A DNA stretch of 64,000 nt, taken from positions 1 to 64,000 of the forward strand of contig NZ_PVNP01000049.1 of the NCBI RefSeq assembly GCF_002993365.1. The letters run 5' to 3'. The notes under the pieces were generated by a model that was not told the DNA's origin, did not search any database, and was given only the letters and a program-made list of their open reading frames with translations. Made by a program: the position numbers and the translations under genes. Shown here one piece after another: positions 27,223 through 35,601 of the stretch (position 1 is its first letter; each line of letters opens with the position of its first letter). Source of the stretch: Marisediminitalea alba. GTDB lineage: Bacteria > Pseudomonadota > Gammaproteobacteria > Enterobacterales > Alteromonadaceae.

Positions 27223-27297
27223 GAATGTCATCCTTAATCTTTTTATTAGCGTTGATTATCGCCCGGGCATAATTATGCCAGTGTTAAACATAAAGCA

Positions 27298-27326
27298 TTC
27301 CGCCAGTTAATAAAGTGCTGGCGGAA
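27298..27326 (-). terminator. Hairpin between amidohydrolase and M16 gene
   Basis: TTCCGCCAG (27298-27306) and CTGGCGGAA (27318-27326) form a nine-base stem with an 11-base loop in the gap after the amidohydrolase stop (minus strand). The T tract on that strand is poor (ATGCTTTATGTTT). Confidence 0.5.
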
Positions 27327-27369
27327 GCAAAACTGTAAATGTTTGTGAACGGCTCAGATTTGACCCGGT

Positions 27370-29433
27370 TTATTCGGGAACATGCACCTCAGGTACTTCG
27401 GTAAATGGCTGAATTCCAAACGAAGGGTAGACTTCGGTAGGAAAGTAAATTCGACCCTGCGTAGCCACCATGGCAATGGTTTTAATGGCTTTGAGATCCT
27501 CGGTAGGATCGCCGGGTACCAGAAAGAAATCGGCCTGCTTACCCACTTCAATAGAGCCGCGTTCTGTATGCCCCAGATACTGCGCCATATCATAGGAGCC
27601 ACGCCGTAGCGCTTCGGCTGCGGTCATGCCTATTTTTTCAAACAGCTCCAGCTCACGATGCAGGTAAAAAGCGCCGCCCATATCGGTTCCGGGCACCAGC
27701 AGAATGCCACGTTTATGCATGAGTGCGAGGGTATCAAGAATTTTCTGGTAAGCGGCCAGATAGGCCTGATCCTCTGCATCGTCTGCAACATTTAGCATGG
27801 CGGATTTGGCTGAACGTTGCACGCTAATGGGCATATGGTCTATGTAATCGCGCACCGCCATGGCTGTTACGCCATTACGTGAAGTCATACCATACTCGTG
27901 GATAACGGCGGTTGGGTCGTGAGCGATATTATTTTTCACCATTAAATCCAGTGTATGCTGCACTTTATCGCTGTTAAGATCTAAGTCGACAAAGCGTTTC
28001 ATGCCGGTAATTCTGAACAGGGTACGGGTGTCCTCTTCCGGCCCCAGCACCCAGCCCAGCATAATCTGATTGATATGCGTCAGTTCATCATAACCCGCCT
28101 CAATCATCTGATCGGCGCGGTAAAAAGCCGGTACGTGCCCGGCTACCCGCATACCCAGCCGGTGGGCTTCAGCGGCCATTTCTTCAACCCAGTCACCGTT
28201 CATTGAGTTGTAGATCTTAATTTGCCAGTACCCTTTTTCGGCGTAGTTTCTAACCAGTTCCAGCGCTTTTTCTTTACTGTCTGCCAGCTCTCCGGTTGCT
28301 GCGCTGAATTCACTTACGCCTTCAATAAAGCCGCTTTTAGTAATGGTAGGGCCAATCAGCACGCCGCGGTCAATCTTATCTATCAGGTCCGACAGTACGT
28401 CGTCTTCGTTACCCATATCGCGAATGCCGGTAACCCCGGCCATGACATTCATGAGTGCCTGATTATCACCAACGTGGCCATGCATATCGTAAAGACCTGC
28501 TACCAGTGTGCCGCCTTCACCTTCAATAAAAATTTCATCAGCGCCGGGAGCAGAACGGACGTCTTCGATTGCGGTAATGGTATCGCCGGTCATGACCACC
28601 GAGACCGGATCGGTCAGGCTGAGTGATTGCGGATCGAAAATGCGCACATTGTTAATTCGCACCGGTTGTTCATATTCATGAGTTACGTTATTAGCGATGT
28701 CTTCATAACGCTTGGTATTAAGCGTTGCCGTAAGTTCGCGCAGGCGGCTGTCTTCATTCTCAAACCCTGCTTTTAACACTGCGTACCGTGGTGATACGCC
28801 GCCCACGTATTGCTGTTGATCATCGAGTAATATATAGCTCGGGTTGAGGTCGATACCGCCAACGGCATACAGGGTAACGGCCAGCTCATCGTCTTTACCC
28901 TGCAAGGTAAGAGATTCTTTTGGGGTAACGGTTACCTGACCAGCCGGTAAGGCAGGGTAGGGCTCACCGCCGGCATCGAGCACGGTTTTTGCGTAGGTGT
29001 AGAGCTCATAAGGGCTGGCATTCTGGGCAATATAAATAGGCTTATTGCTGGCATCAGCTTCACCACTGCCGGCGGCAGAAGTCCAGCTGGCCTGGCCGTC
29101 TTTCAATTCATAGGTTTCATTCACCTGATTACCGAAGGTGGTTTTACCGGTGATTTTCCAACTGATTGGCAGGCCCGCTTCAGAGAGTAACAGGGTTTCT
29201 TCGCTGCTGGCACCACGGCCGTTATTGCTAAATCCGTAGCTGATATCAATCAGCGTGCCGGATTGACTGATGGTCATATCGCCCACATCGGTACCGCCAA
29301 ACAGTACATTGTAACTGGCGGTTTCAACCTGTGGTTGCTGGCTCTGTGAAGCCGTTGTGTCTGAGCTTACAGGTGCCTCACCACTGCAGGCAGCTAAACC
29401 CGTAAGTGTGAGTAAAACAATCAGTTTTCGCAT
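27370..29433 (-). CDS. Lipoprotein amidohydrolase with extra N-terminal beta-rich domain
   Basis: 687 residues with a lipoprotein signal (MRKLIVLLTLTGLAACSGEA, Cys16). Residues about 40-215 form a beta-rich domain reminiscent of DUF3108-type outer-membrane associated regions (YNVLFGGTDVGDMTISQSGT). From about 265 an imidazolonepropionase-type amidohydrolase begins: VRIFDPQSLSLTDP, the metal motif DMHGHVGD near residue 316, a later His in RVAGHVPAF, DELTHINQIMLG and catalytic Asp in PGTDMGG, then GSIEVGKQADFFLVPGDP. Probably a periplasmic, membrane-bound hydrolase of cyclic amides or dipeptides; its substrate is not evident. The two-domain form is less common than the stand-alone enzyme. Next to the M16 protease on the same strand. 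Confidence 0.85.
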   Translation of the reverse strand: MRKLIVLLTLTGLAACSGEAPVSSDTTASQSQQPQVETASYNVLFGGTDVGDMTISQSGTLIDISYGFSNNGRGASSEETLLLSEAGLPISWKITGKTTFGNQVNETYELKDGQASWTSAAGSGEADASNKPIYIAQNASPYELYTYAKTVLDAGGEPYPALPAGQVTVTPKESLTLQGKDDELAVTLYAVGGIDLNPSYILLDDQQQYVGGVSPRYAVLKAGFENEDSRLRELTATLNTKRYEDIANNVTHEYEQPVRINNVRIFDPQSLSLTDPVSVVMTGDTITAIEDVRSAPGADEIFIEGEGGTLVAGLYDMHGHVGDNQALMNVMAGVTGIRDMGNEDDVLSDLIDKIDRGVLIGPTITKSGFIEGVSEFSAATGELADSKEKALELVRNYAEKGYWQIKIYNSMNGDWVEEMAAEAHRLGMRVAGHVPAFYRADQMIEAGYDELTHINQIMLGWVLGPEEDTRTLFRITGMKRFVDLDLNSDKVQHTLDLMVKNNIAHDPTAVIHEYGMTSRNGVTAMAVRDYIDHMPISVQRSAKSAMLNVADDAEDQAYLAAYQKILDTLALMHKRGILLVPGTDMGGAFYLHRELELFEKIGMTAAEALRRGSYDMAQYLGHTERGSIEVGKQADFFLVPGDPTEDLKAIKTIAMVATQGRIYFPTEVYPSFGIQPFTEVPEVHVPE

Positions 29434-29487
29434 GTTTCATCCTTATTGTTGTTATCATTCTCAGTATGTCACAAAGCGGCCACTAAC

Positions 29488-29990
29488 CTAAGACTTAAAA
29501 GTAGCCATGGTTCGCTCAAGCAGCGCATTGTTGCTTTGTAAATCGGTTGTCAGTGCTTTCAGTTCGTCGGCAATCGACACTTGATGAGTGGCGGCGTCCT
29601 GTACCGCAACCACATCTTTGGCAATTTGGTCTGACGTGACTGACTGCTGCTCGGCCGCCGCCGACATCGCATTCGCCTGAAGCTCTACGTTGCCGGCGCT
29701 ATCGCGCACAGTGCTAGCGGTGCGTTCACCTTTCTCAGTCAGGTTTAGTGAAATGCGGGCGGCTTCTGCGCTCTGGCTTACGCCGTTAATGACTGTGTTG
29801 CTTACTTGCGCCAGCGTATCGAGTAACGATGATATTTTATCGGATGATCCACGACTTGCCGTAGCCAGTTGTCTCACTTCGTCGGCCACCACAACAAAGC
29901 CTCTGCCATGCTCACCGGCATTAGTCCGCCAATCAGGCCGATACACAGTAGCGTCAGGTTTGCTATCGATAAACGCATAAATCCATTCAT
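29488..29990 (-). pseudogene. Remnant of a methyl-accepting chemotaxis protein (large internal deletion)
   Basis: The minus strand from 29946 encodes the C-terminal signalling domain of a chemoreceptor: NAGEHGRGFVVVADEVRQLA, the coiled coil and the end ALLERTMATFKS. The conserved hairpin-tip sequence just before it (normally NAAIEAARAGE) is cut to NAGE. Upstream, another frame starting at ATG 29990 gives MNGFMRLSIANLTLLCIGLI, a typical chemoreceptor first TM helix. The two pieces are joined in different frames at about 29915-29920, so several hundred codons (periplasmic domain, TM2, HAMP) have been lost. The gene cannot make a working receptor. Confidence 0.85.
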
Positions 29991-30159
29991 AGTCTGCACG
30001 TCAGTAAGTTCCTGGACTACACAACTCAGGAGGGCTTGAATAACTGGGCTAATAATAGCGGTAACTGAGGGGAATCCATTGGTTTATTTCCCGTTACTTA
30101 GGATAAAAGTATAGTTAGGGATTTAAGATTCGCGAGGATTTACCCGAATGGCAAGGGTA

Positions 30160-30177
30160 ACGGGCCCAAAGGCCCGT
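30160..30177 (-). terminator. Hairpin after grxB
   Basis: ACGGGCC (30160-30166), loop CAAA, GGCCCGT (30171-30177), just beyond the grxB stop on the minus strand. No T tract follows, so termination function is uncertain. Confidence 0.4.
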
Positions 30178-30197
30178 AACGGACTGGCTGTTAAGGA

Positions 30198-30842
30198 TTA
30201 AACGGCTTGTTGCCAGTAAAGGTGAATATCGGTTAGTGCGGCGATGTCATCTACGTACTGCTTCACCGGTTGTGGCCACTCAAGGCCTTTTACCATAGTC
30301 AGGTTACGCAGGAATGGGAAGATAAGCACATCATCCATGCCCAGGCTGGCAGAGGCCTTTAGCAGCGGCAGTTTGCTAAGCATGTCATTTATCCGGCCAA
30401 TGTAATGTTCTGTTTTCGACATGGCTTCGGTAAAAGTCATGGCGATCACTTTTTCTTTTTTCGCCTGAAAGTAGTCACGGGCCCCAGCGGTGGCAAACTC
30501 CGGTTGGTCGATAAGGATATTGCGCGGGAATAGCAAACCGTTCATATCGCTGCTGTATTTGCTTAGCACAGTGGTAACTTTTTCAGCTTGCTGTGCAGGC
30601 TGTAACTGCTTATCTGCCGGAGCCAAAGACAAAATTTTATCAACGATATCCAGGCTTTCGCCCATTGCAGTGCCATCGTCGGGTTGTAATATCGGCACCA
30701 TTTTTTTGCCAATCAGCTTATGGCAGGTCTCATCGTCGTCGTTAAGCAGCAGTACCTTCTTGTGAGGAACACCGGTATAGTTGGCTACCATATCGGCGCG
30801 TACGCAAAACGGGCAGTGTAAATATTGATACAGGGTGAACAT
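30198..30842 (-). CDS. grxB: Glutaredoxin 2
   Basis: 214 residues, the length of E. coli Grx2 (215). N-terminal thioredoxin-like domain with the active site CPFC in YQYLHCPFCVRADMVANY and the cis-Pro region KKMVPILQPDDG and GESLDIVDKI, then a helical GST-like C-terminal domain. It reduces disulfides with glutathione and deglutathionylates proteins in the cytoplasm. AGGAG precedes the ATG. Divergent from the LysE-type exporter gene across 91 bases. Confidence 0.95.
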   Translation of the reverse strand: MFTLYQYLHCPFCVRADMVANYTGVPHKKVLLLNDDDETCHKLIGKKMVPILQPDDGTAMGESLDIVDKILSLAPADKQLQPAQQAEKVTTVLSKYSSDMNGLLFPRNILIDQPEFATAGARDYFQAKKEKVIAMTFTEAMSKTEHYIGRINDMLSKLPLLKASASLGMDDVLIFPFLRNLTMVKGLEWPQPVKQYVDDIAALTDIHLYWQQAV

Positions 30843-30933
30843 TAAGACACTCCTTTTGGCTGAATTTGTTGATAAACTATAACGTATTCACCTTACACAC
30901 TTTACTTTTCAAAGATAATAAGTTATCCATTTC

Positions 30934-31575
30934 ATGACCTTAACGCCCGATACCCTTATGGCCTTTGTGGTAGCAACGCTGATCATCAGTTTGTCGCCTG
31001 GCCCCTCCAATCTGTACATTATGGCTTGCACGCTGGGTTCAGGCAGGACCGGCGGCACCGCAGCGGCACTTGGCATGGCTGTAGGGTCTTCCAGTTATGC
31101 CATTGCTACGGCTTTTGGACTGGCGGCCGTTATAGCGTATGTCCCTGTGGTATTTACGGTGATAAAGGTGCTGGGCGCGCTGTATCTGATTTATCTTGGC
31201 GTTACGGCGCTACGTTTTGCAGCGGCGCCGCATTTGCGCAAGCCGGTTCAGGCATCTACCCGGCGGATTGTTTCCAGAAGCTTGCTGGTAGAACTGAGTA
31301 ACCCTAAAACCGCGCTGTTTTTCATTGCCTTTCTGCCGCAGTTTACCCATGCAACGGGCGATGTGTTGATCACCGATTTGCTGGTCCTCGGCCTACTGTT
31401 CAGTGCTATCGCGTTATGTTGCGACTTGCTGGTGGTGCAACTGTCTCATCAGCTGGGGCGCTGGATGGCAAAGAATCCGCGCATTGCGGTGCGTCAGGAA
31501 CAACTGGTCGGGCTGATTTTTCTTGGCTTAGGCGCCACCCTGCTGCTGGACTTTGGCCAGACAGCAACGGTTTAG
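30934..31575 (+). CDS. LysE/RhtB-family amino acid exporter
   Basis: 213-residue inner-membrane protein with about six TM helices. The start TPDTLMAFVVATLIISLSPG and PSNLYIMACTLGSGRTGGTA carry the conserved SPGP motif; GVTALRF and VELSNPKTALFFIAFLPQF are the other family blocks. Members export amino acids or homoserine lactones; this substrate is not predictable. No clear ribosome binding site is seen before the ATG at 30934, though the homology begins there. It ends 14 bases before the convergent ParA gene. Confidence 0.88.
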   Translation: MTLTPDTLMAFVVATLIISLSPGPSNLYIMACTLGSGRTGGTAAALGMAVGSSSYAIATAFGLAAVIAYVPVVFTVIKVLGALYLIYLGVTALRFAAAPHLRKPVQASTRRIVSRSLLVELSNPKTALFFIAFLPQFTHATGDVLITDLLVLGLLFSAIALCCDLLVVQLSHQLGRWMAKNPRIAVRQEQLVGLIFLGLGATLLLDFGQTATV

Positions 31576-31589
31576 TCAGCCGGCCACCC

Positions 31590-32357
31590 TTAACTGCCTT
31601 CTACCTCATCGAACAGCGCTGCAATTTGCTTGGTTACCTTATGGCTGGGCATTAAAAATGGTAGCGGTGTTCGATGGGAGTGGGATTCTTTCACTTTCAC
31701 CGAACTACTCAGGCGGGTTTCAAATAAGGGCAGACCTTTTTCCTGTAACTCACCAATCAGCGCCGCAGGCAGCTTGGCCTGAGCGTTATACTGATTGATC
31801 ACCACGCCAGACAGTGCCAGCGACTGGTTGTGATCTTCTTTGATTTCCATGACATTTTCCAGCAAGCGTTCAATGGCCTGGGCAGAAAAATGATCGCAAT
31901 CAAAGGGTACCAGAAACTCATCGGCAGCAATCAGGGCCGCTTTGGAGTAAAAGTTAAAATTGGGTGGGGTATCAATATAAATGCGTTCAAATTCTTCGCT
32001 TAGCGCTTCGAGGGTCTCACGCAACTTAAACATTTTGTAGCGTGATTCCAGTTCTCGCTCGATAGTGGCGAGGGTTGGGTCTGCGGGTAAGACATAAAGG
32101 TTTTCGAAAGCCGTTTCCTGCACAAATGCCGTAGGCGGTTGGGGTTTGGAAAACCAGCCGACAATTTGCTTAAACATGTCGGCCACGGTAAGGGTGTCTT
32201 CACTAATATCAATGCCTGCATAGTGGGTGCTGTTACCCTGTGCATCTAAGTCGACCAACAGGGTTTTATAGCCTCTTAAGGCACTTTCTGCGGCGAGATT
32301 GGTGCTGATGGTTGATTTGCCAACACCGCCCTTTTGATTGAATACCACCCGTTTCAT
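31590..32357 (-). CDS. Orphan ParA/MinD-type ATPase
   Basis: 255 residues. The deviant Walker A motif QKGGVGKSTISTNLA (signature Lys before GG) is at residues 8-22, Walker A' as TLLVDLDAQGNSTH, and Walker B-like RIYIDTPPNFNFYSK. AAGGGAG before ATG 32357 sets the start, 24 codons inside the longer open frame. The C-terminal part (AKLPAALIGELQEKGLPLFE) is as in ParA family proteins. No ParB-like gene or parS site is visible next to it, and it sits alone between unrelated genes, so it is probably not the chromosome-segregation ParA. Possible roles are cargo or complex positioning. Confidence 0.88.
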   Translation of the reverse strand: MKRVVFNQKGGVGKSTISTNLAAESALRGYKTLLVDLDAQGNSTHYAGIDISEDTLTVADMFKQIVGWFSKPQPPTAFVQETAFENLYVLPADPTLATIERELESRYKMFKLRETLEALSEEFERIYIDTPPNFNFYSKAALIAADEFLVPFDCDHFSAQAIERLLENVMEIKEDHNQSLALSGVVINQYNAQAKLPAALIGELQEKGLPLFETRLSSSVKVKESHSHRTPLPFLMPSHKVTKQIAALFDEVEGS

Positions 32358-32534
32358 GTGACTCCCTTTATTTCCTCGTCGGTCGATGAGATGAGGACTT
32401 GCTGTATAAATAATCGACGCTTTCAGCATAAGTTATCCCTGCCGAAAAGTAACGGATTAAAGTGTTTGAAAAATGTTAAATATATGTGAGGTGGGCTAAA
32501 CTTATATAAGCCATTTTAATGGAGCGGCCTGCCT

Positions 32535-33695
32535 ATGAAAGTTTATGCATTGGTTGTCGTACTCAGCAGCTTCATCTTGCTTGGCGGATGCGCCAGTACC
32601 GAGCCCGATACAGGTAATTATTTACACCCGGTTTATACCGACGCATTTCCCGCTGCCAGATCAGTAAACATTGAGTCGCCAGCCCAAATCCTCACGCTGC
32701 CAGAAGAGGCCAAACGGTTTTTAACGAAAATTAAGGTGACGGCGGAGCAAAAGCAAACCACGCCTTTAGACGAGTTGGTAAACAGCCTGTTTGCCGAGCA
32801 ACAGCTTGGTTTAAGTTACTTCAGCGATGCCAATTCAACCGTTGCAGACACCTTTAAAAACCGCCAGGCCAATTGCCTGTCGCTAACTCTGATGACCTAT
32901 GCGCTGGCCAAGGGATTGGGGCTGGATGCCAGCTTACAGGACGTGTTTATTCCCGAGTACTGGTCGCGCAGGCAAGGCTTTAGCCTGCTCAATGGCCACG
33001 TAAATGTGCTACTCACCGACAAGCGGGATCTGTTCGCTACGCCAATACTGGTGGACTTTGACGCCCGCATGCAGGGCCAGCAATTTAAATCAGAAACCAT
33101 GTCAGTAAACCGTGCACTGTCGATGTTTTACAACAACAAGGGTGCCAATGCGCTGGTATACGGCAATTTCCCGGTGGCATTTCGATATCTCAGTGCGGCC
33201 CTTAAACAGGACGATCAGTTTACCGCTGCGTGGATCAACCTAGGGGTGCTGTACCGCTTTACCGAGAATTATCGCTACGCCGAAGAGGCCTATCAGAAAG
33301 TACTTCAGCTTGATACCCGAAATCTGACGGCCAGAGAAAATCTGGCGATTTTGTATCGCCTGACCGGCCGTGATTCCAAAGCCAATGAGCTGGCCAAAGA
33401 GGTACATAAACTGAGGGTAGCGAATCCTTATTACCATCTGATCCGCGGCGATGAAGCCTTTGAAGAGGGCGATTTCAACCTTGCTCATAATTATTACCGC
33501 CGGGCCTACCGGTTAGACAGAACGAATCACTTGATCCTATTTGCTCTGGGCAAAACAGCGCTGGCAACGGGTGAAACTGATGATGCACAAACTTTTCTGG
33601 AGCGCGCCATTAAGCGTGCGGAGTTGCCGGCTGATCGACAACGCTATGCCGCTAAGCTGGCCGTACTAAGTCATTATTATGAGGAACAGCTGTAA
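32535..33695 (+). CDS. Lipoprotein with transglutaminase-like domain and TPR repeats
   Basis: 386 residues. Lipobox LLGGC in FILLGGCASTEPDTGN gives a lipidated Cys at about residue 19. Residues about 85-185 look like a transglutaminase/protease-like domain: Cys in NRQANCLSLTLMTYALAKGL, His in LLNGHVNVLL and Asp in PILVDFDAR make a Cys-His-Asp triad. From about 200 to the end run at least four TPR units (NFPVAFRYLSAALKQDDQ, AAWINLGVLYRFTENYRYAE, NLTARENLAILYRLTGR). The stop overlaps the ATG of the M28 peptidase by one base, so the pair is translationally coupled. Enzyme or scaffold role unknown; it may act on a peptide-containing envelope substrate. Confidence 0.8.
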   Translation: MKVYALVVVLSSFILLGGCASTEPDTGNYLHPVYTDAFPAARSVNIESPAQILTLPEEAKRFLTKIKVTAEQKQTTPLDELVNSLFAEQQLGLSYFSDANSTVADTFKNRQANCLSLTLMTYALAKGLGLDASLQDVFIPEYWSRRQGFSLLNGHVNVLLTDKRDLFATPILVDFDARMQGQQFKSETMSVNRALSMFYNNKGANALVYGNFPVAFRYLSAALKQDDQFTAAWINLGVLYRFTENYRYAEEAYQKVLQLDTRNLTARENLAILYRLTGRDSKANELAKEVHKLRVANPYYHLIRGDEAFEEGDFNLAHNYYRRAYRLDRTNHLILFALGKTALATGETDDAQTFLERAIKRAELPADRQRYAAKLAVLSHYYEEQL

Positions 33696-34615
33696 TGAAG
33701 TTATCCCTGTTAATCGCAGTCTTGGGGATAGGATGCTGTGCACTGGCAAGCGCCAGTGAGCCGGTATGGGTGCAGGATCTTAATGTGCTGGCCGATGATA
33801 TGATGGAAGGCCGTGAAGTGGGTAGTAAAGGCTCAAAGCGTAGCCGCGAATACCTGATACAGCGCTATGCCGAAATTGGCATTGAGCCACTGCCGGCACT
33901 TAACAACTATGGTCAGCCTTTTTCAGCCATCCGCAAAAACAAACCACTGGCCGGCACTAATGTGGTTGGTCAGCTCAAAGGTGAGCTGGAGCGTTATATT
34001 ATTGTAAGTGCTCACTACGACCATATAGGACGTAAGGGGAGGCGTATATTTAACGGAGCAGATGATAATGCCAGTGGTGTGGCGGCTATGTTGTATCTTG
34101 CCGCGCAAAGTCAGCAAAGTGGGCGGCAGTGTCACCAGGTGTTTTTAGCTTCAGACGCCGAAGAGCATGGACTGCTTGGCGCCAGGGCCTTTGTGGCGTC
34201 CGACGTAGTGGCGGCTAAGTCGATATTTGTAAATCTCAATCTCGATATGCTCTCGCAACCGGGCGGCCGCAAGGAAGTCCTGGTGAGTGGCAATCTCAGC
34301 CATCCGGCGTTTAACGGCCTAATCAAGGATATCGAACTGGCCAGCAACATGCCCATGATTGCTACCGATGAAAAACGTCGCGTCGGCCGCTACCCGAGTC
34401 TGACCGATCGCCGCAAGGTAAGCGACCATGCCGCTTTTGCCGAACAGGGGATCCCGTTTCTTTTTTTGGGTGTGGGCCGGCATAACTACTATCACACGCC
34501 AAGAGATACCGCTTCCCGGGTAAATCAATCGTTCTATGGTGAAACGGTTGCTATTGCCTGGCAATACCTGCAAAAGCTGGATGCTTTGTGCGCCCAAGCT
34601 GCCGAACAGCCATAA
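33695..34615 (+). CDS. M28-family zinc aminopeptidase-like protein, exported
   Basis: 306 residues with a signal peptide (MKLSLLIAVLGIGCCALASA). Dizinc ligands are visible: H and D in SAHYDHIGRKG and NGADDNASGVA, catalytic Glu-Glu in ASDAEEHGLLGA, Asp in NLNLDMLSQPG and a late His in GRHNYYHTPRDT. It is the compact M28 form without a PA domain. It overlaps the transglutaminase-like/TPR lipoprotein gene by one base (TAATG). Likely hydrolyses N-terminal residues of peptides in the periplasm; whether both act on one substrate is inference. Confidence 0.87.
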   Translation: MKLSLLIAVLGIGCCALASASEPVWVQDLNVLADDMMEGREVGSKGSKRSREYLIQRYAEIGIEPLPALNNYGQPFSAIRKNKPLAGTNVVGQLKGELERYIIVSAHYDHIGRKGRRIFNGADDNASGVAAMLYLAAQSQQSGRQCHQVFLASDAEEHGLLGARAFVASDVVAAKSIFVNLNLDMLSQPGGRKEVLVSGNLSHPAFNGLIKDIELASNMPMIATDEKRRVGRYPSLTDRRKVSDHAAFAEQGIPFLFLGVGRHNYYHTPRDTASRVNQSFYGETVAIAWQYLQKLDALCAQAAEQP

Positions 34616-34638
34616 AAAAGCGGAGCCATTGCTCCGCT
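34614..34638 (-). terminator. Terminator of the 2OG oxygenase gene
   Basis: AGCGGAGC (34619-34626), loop CATT, GCTCCGCT (34631-34638); on the minus strand it is followed by TTTTTT (complement of 34614-34619). It lies 20 bases beyond the minus-strand stop and abuts the M28 stop. Confidence 0.8.
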
Positions 34639-34657
34639 GCTAATTCTTACCGACGCC

Positions 34658-35497
34658 TTAGATTACGCCCAGTTCACGCAGGCGTTCCTGTAAATACGCC
34701 TCGGCAGTATAGCGGTCAGACAGTTTAACGTCGGGACGTGGGTGCAGGAACAACGGCAGAGAAATACGTGATTTAGTCATATCCGCACCGTCGGGATTAA
34801 TTACCCGGTGGATGGTAGAGGGGTAATATCCGCCACTGGCTTCCTGCAGCATGTCGCCAATATTCACAATCAGCGTACCGAAATCACAGGGAACATCCAT
34901 CCATGAACCGTCTTTTCGCTGAACCTGTAGGCCCGGCTCGTTAGCTGCCGGTAATACGGTTAGCAGGTTAATATCGCCGTGAGCCGCTGCCCGGATAGCA
35001 TCCGGCTCTTCATTGCCGTCCAGTGGCGGGTAGTGCAGTACCCGCAGCAGGGTTTGCTCACTGCCATCGATCATTTGCGGCAATGGCTCGTTAAAACTGG
35101 CCTTAACGTCATCAGGTGCATTGTCTTCTACCCAGCTGAGTAATTCAGCGGCGAGGTTGGTGGTTTTGGCGTAATAGTCTGCCAACTGCTGCTTCAACTC
35201 CGGCGGGCACATGCCCCACGGGTAGTAGTGAAAATATTCCTTAATGTCTTTTTTCTTAAAGCCTTTGGCAACTTCGGATACCGACTTGGAAAAATAACCG
35301 TCCTGAGTGCCTTTATTGTAGGTGTAATCGAACTTATCTTCGCTGTCGAAAAACGCCTGCCACGCTGTATAGATATCTTCTACCAGCTGTTTCTGAATAG
35401 GGTGATTTTTTAATACGCCAAAACCGGTTTCATGCAGCGATTTTGCGAATAACTCGGCAGCGTTGTCTGCCTGATAATCTACGGCAACTAAGTTCAT
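34658..35497 (-). CDS. 2-oxoglutarate/Fe(II)-dependent oxygenase (isopenicillin N synthase-like)
   Basis: 279 residues of the 2OG-FeII oxygenase superfamily. N-terminal DIOX_N-like block TGFGVLKNHPI, then the Fe(II) facial triad: His and Asp in AAAHGDINLLTVLP and the distal His in GGYYPSTIHRVIN; the 2-oxoglutarate-binding Arg-x-Ser is in SRISLPLFLHP. QVQRKDGSWMDVP and LIVNIGDMLQ are also family blocks. Substrate is unknown; such bacterial enzymes hydroxylate or desaturate small molecules. It stands alone with its own terminator and 100 bases from the nucleoside transporter gene. Confidence 0.9.
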   Translation of the reverse strand: MNLVAVDYQADNAAELFAKSLHETGFGVLKNHPIQKQLVEDIYTAWQAFFDSEDKFDYTYNKGTQDGYFSKSVSEVAKGFKKKDIKEYFHYYPWGMCPPELKQQLADYYAKTTNLAAELLSWVEDNAPDDVKASFNEPLPQMIDGSEQTLLRVLHYPPLDGNEEPDAIRAAAHGDINLLTVLPAANEPGLQVQRKDGSWMDVPCDFGTLIVNIGDMLQEASGGYYPSTIHRVINPDGADMTKSRISLPLFLHPRPDVKLSDRYTAEAYLQERLRELGVI

Positions 35498-35560
35498 TAG
35501 GGTTTCCTGTCGTTCTGATTTTACAAATTATAATGTGGCTTTGAGGTACTGCAAATGCCG

Positions 35561-35584
35561 CCGGCTTGATACATATCAAGCCGG
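35561..35584 (-). terminator. Hairpin after the nucleoside transporter gene
   Basis: CCGGCTTGAT (35561-35570), loop ACAT, ATCAAGCCGG (35575-35584): a perfect ten-base stem 18 bases after the minus-strand stop. No T tract follows on that strand, so it may be an mRNA-end stabiliser rather than a terminator. Confidence 0.5.
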
Positions 35585-35601
35585 ATTGATTACGGCCGAA
35601 T

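Noticed and set aside
24468..27231. Two separate M16 genes (catalytic and non-catalytic), as in many bacteria
   Set aside because: The second frame starts in the middle of the first M16 domain and its own first 40 residues are a shadow of the first frame; a frameshift explains it better.
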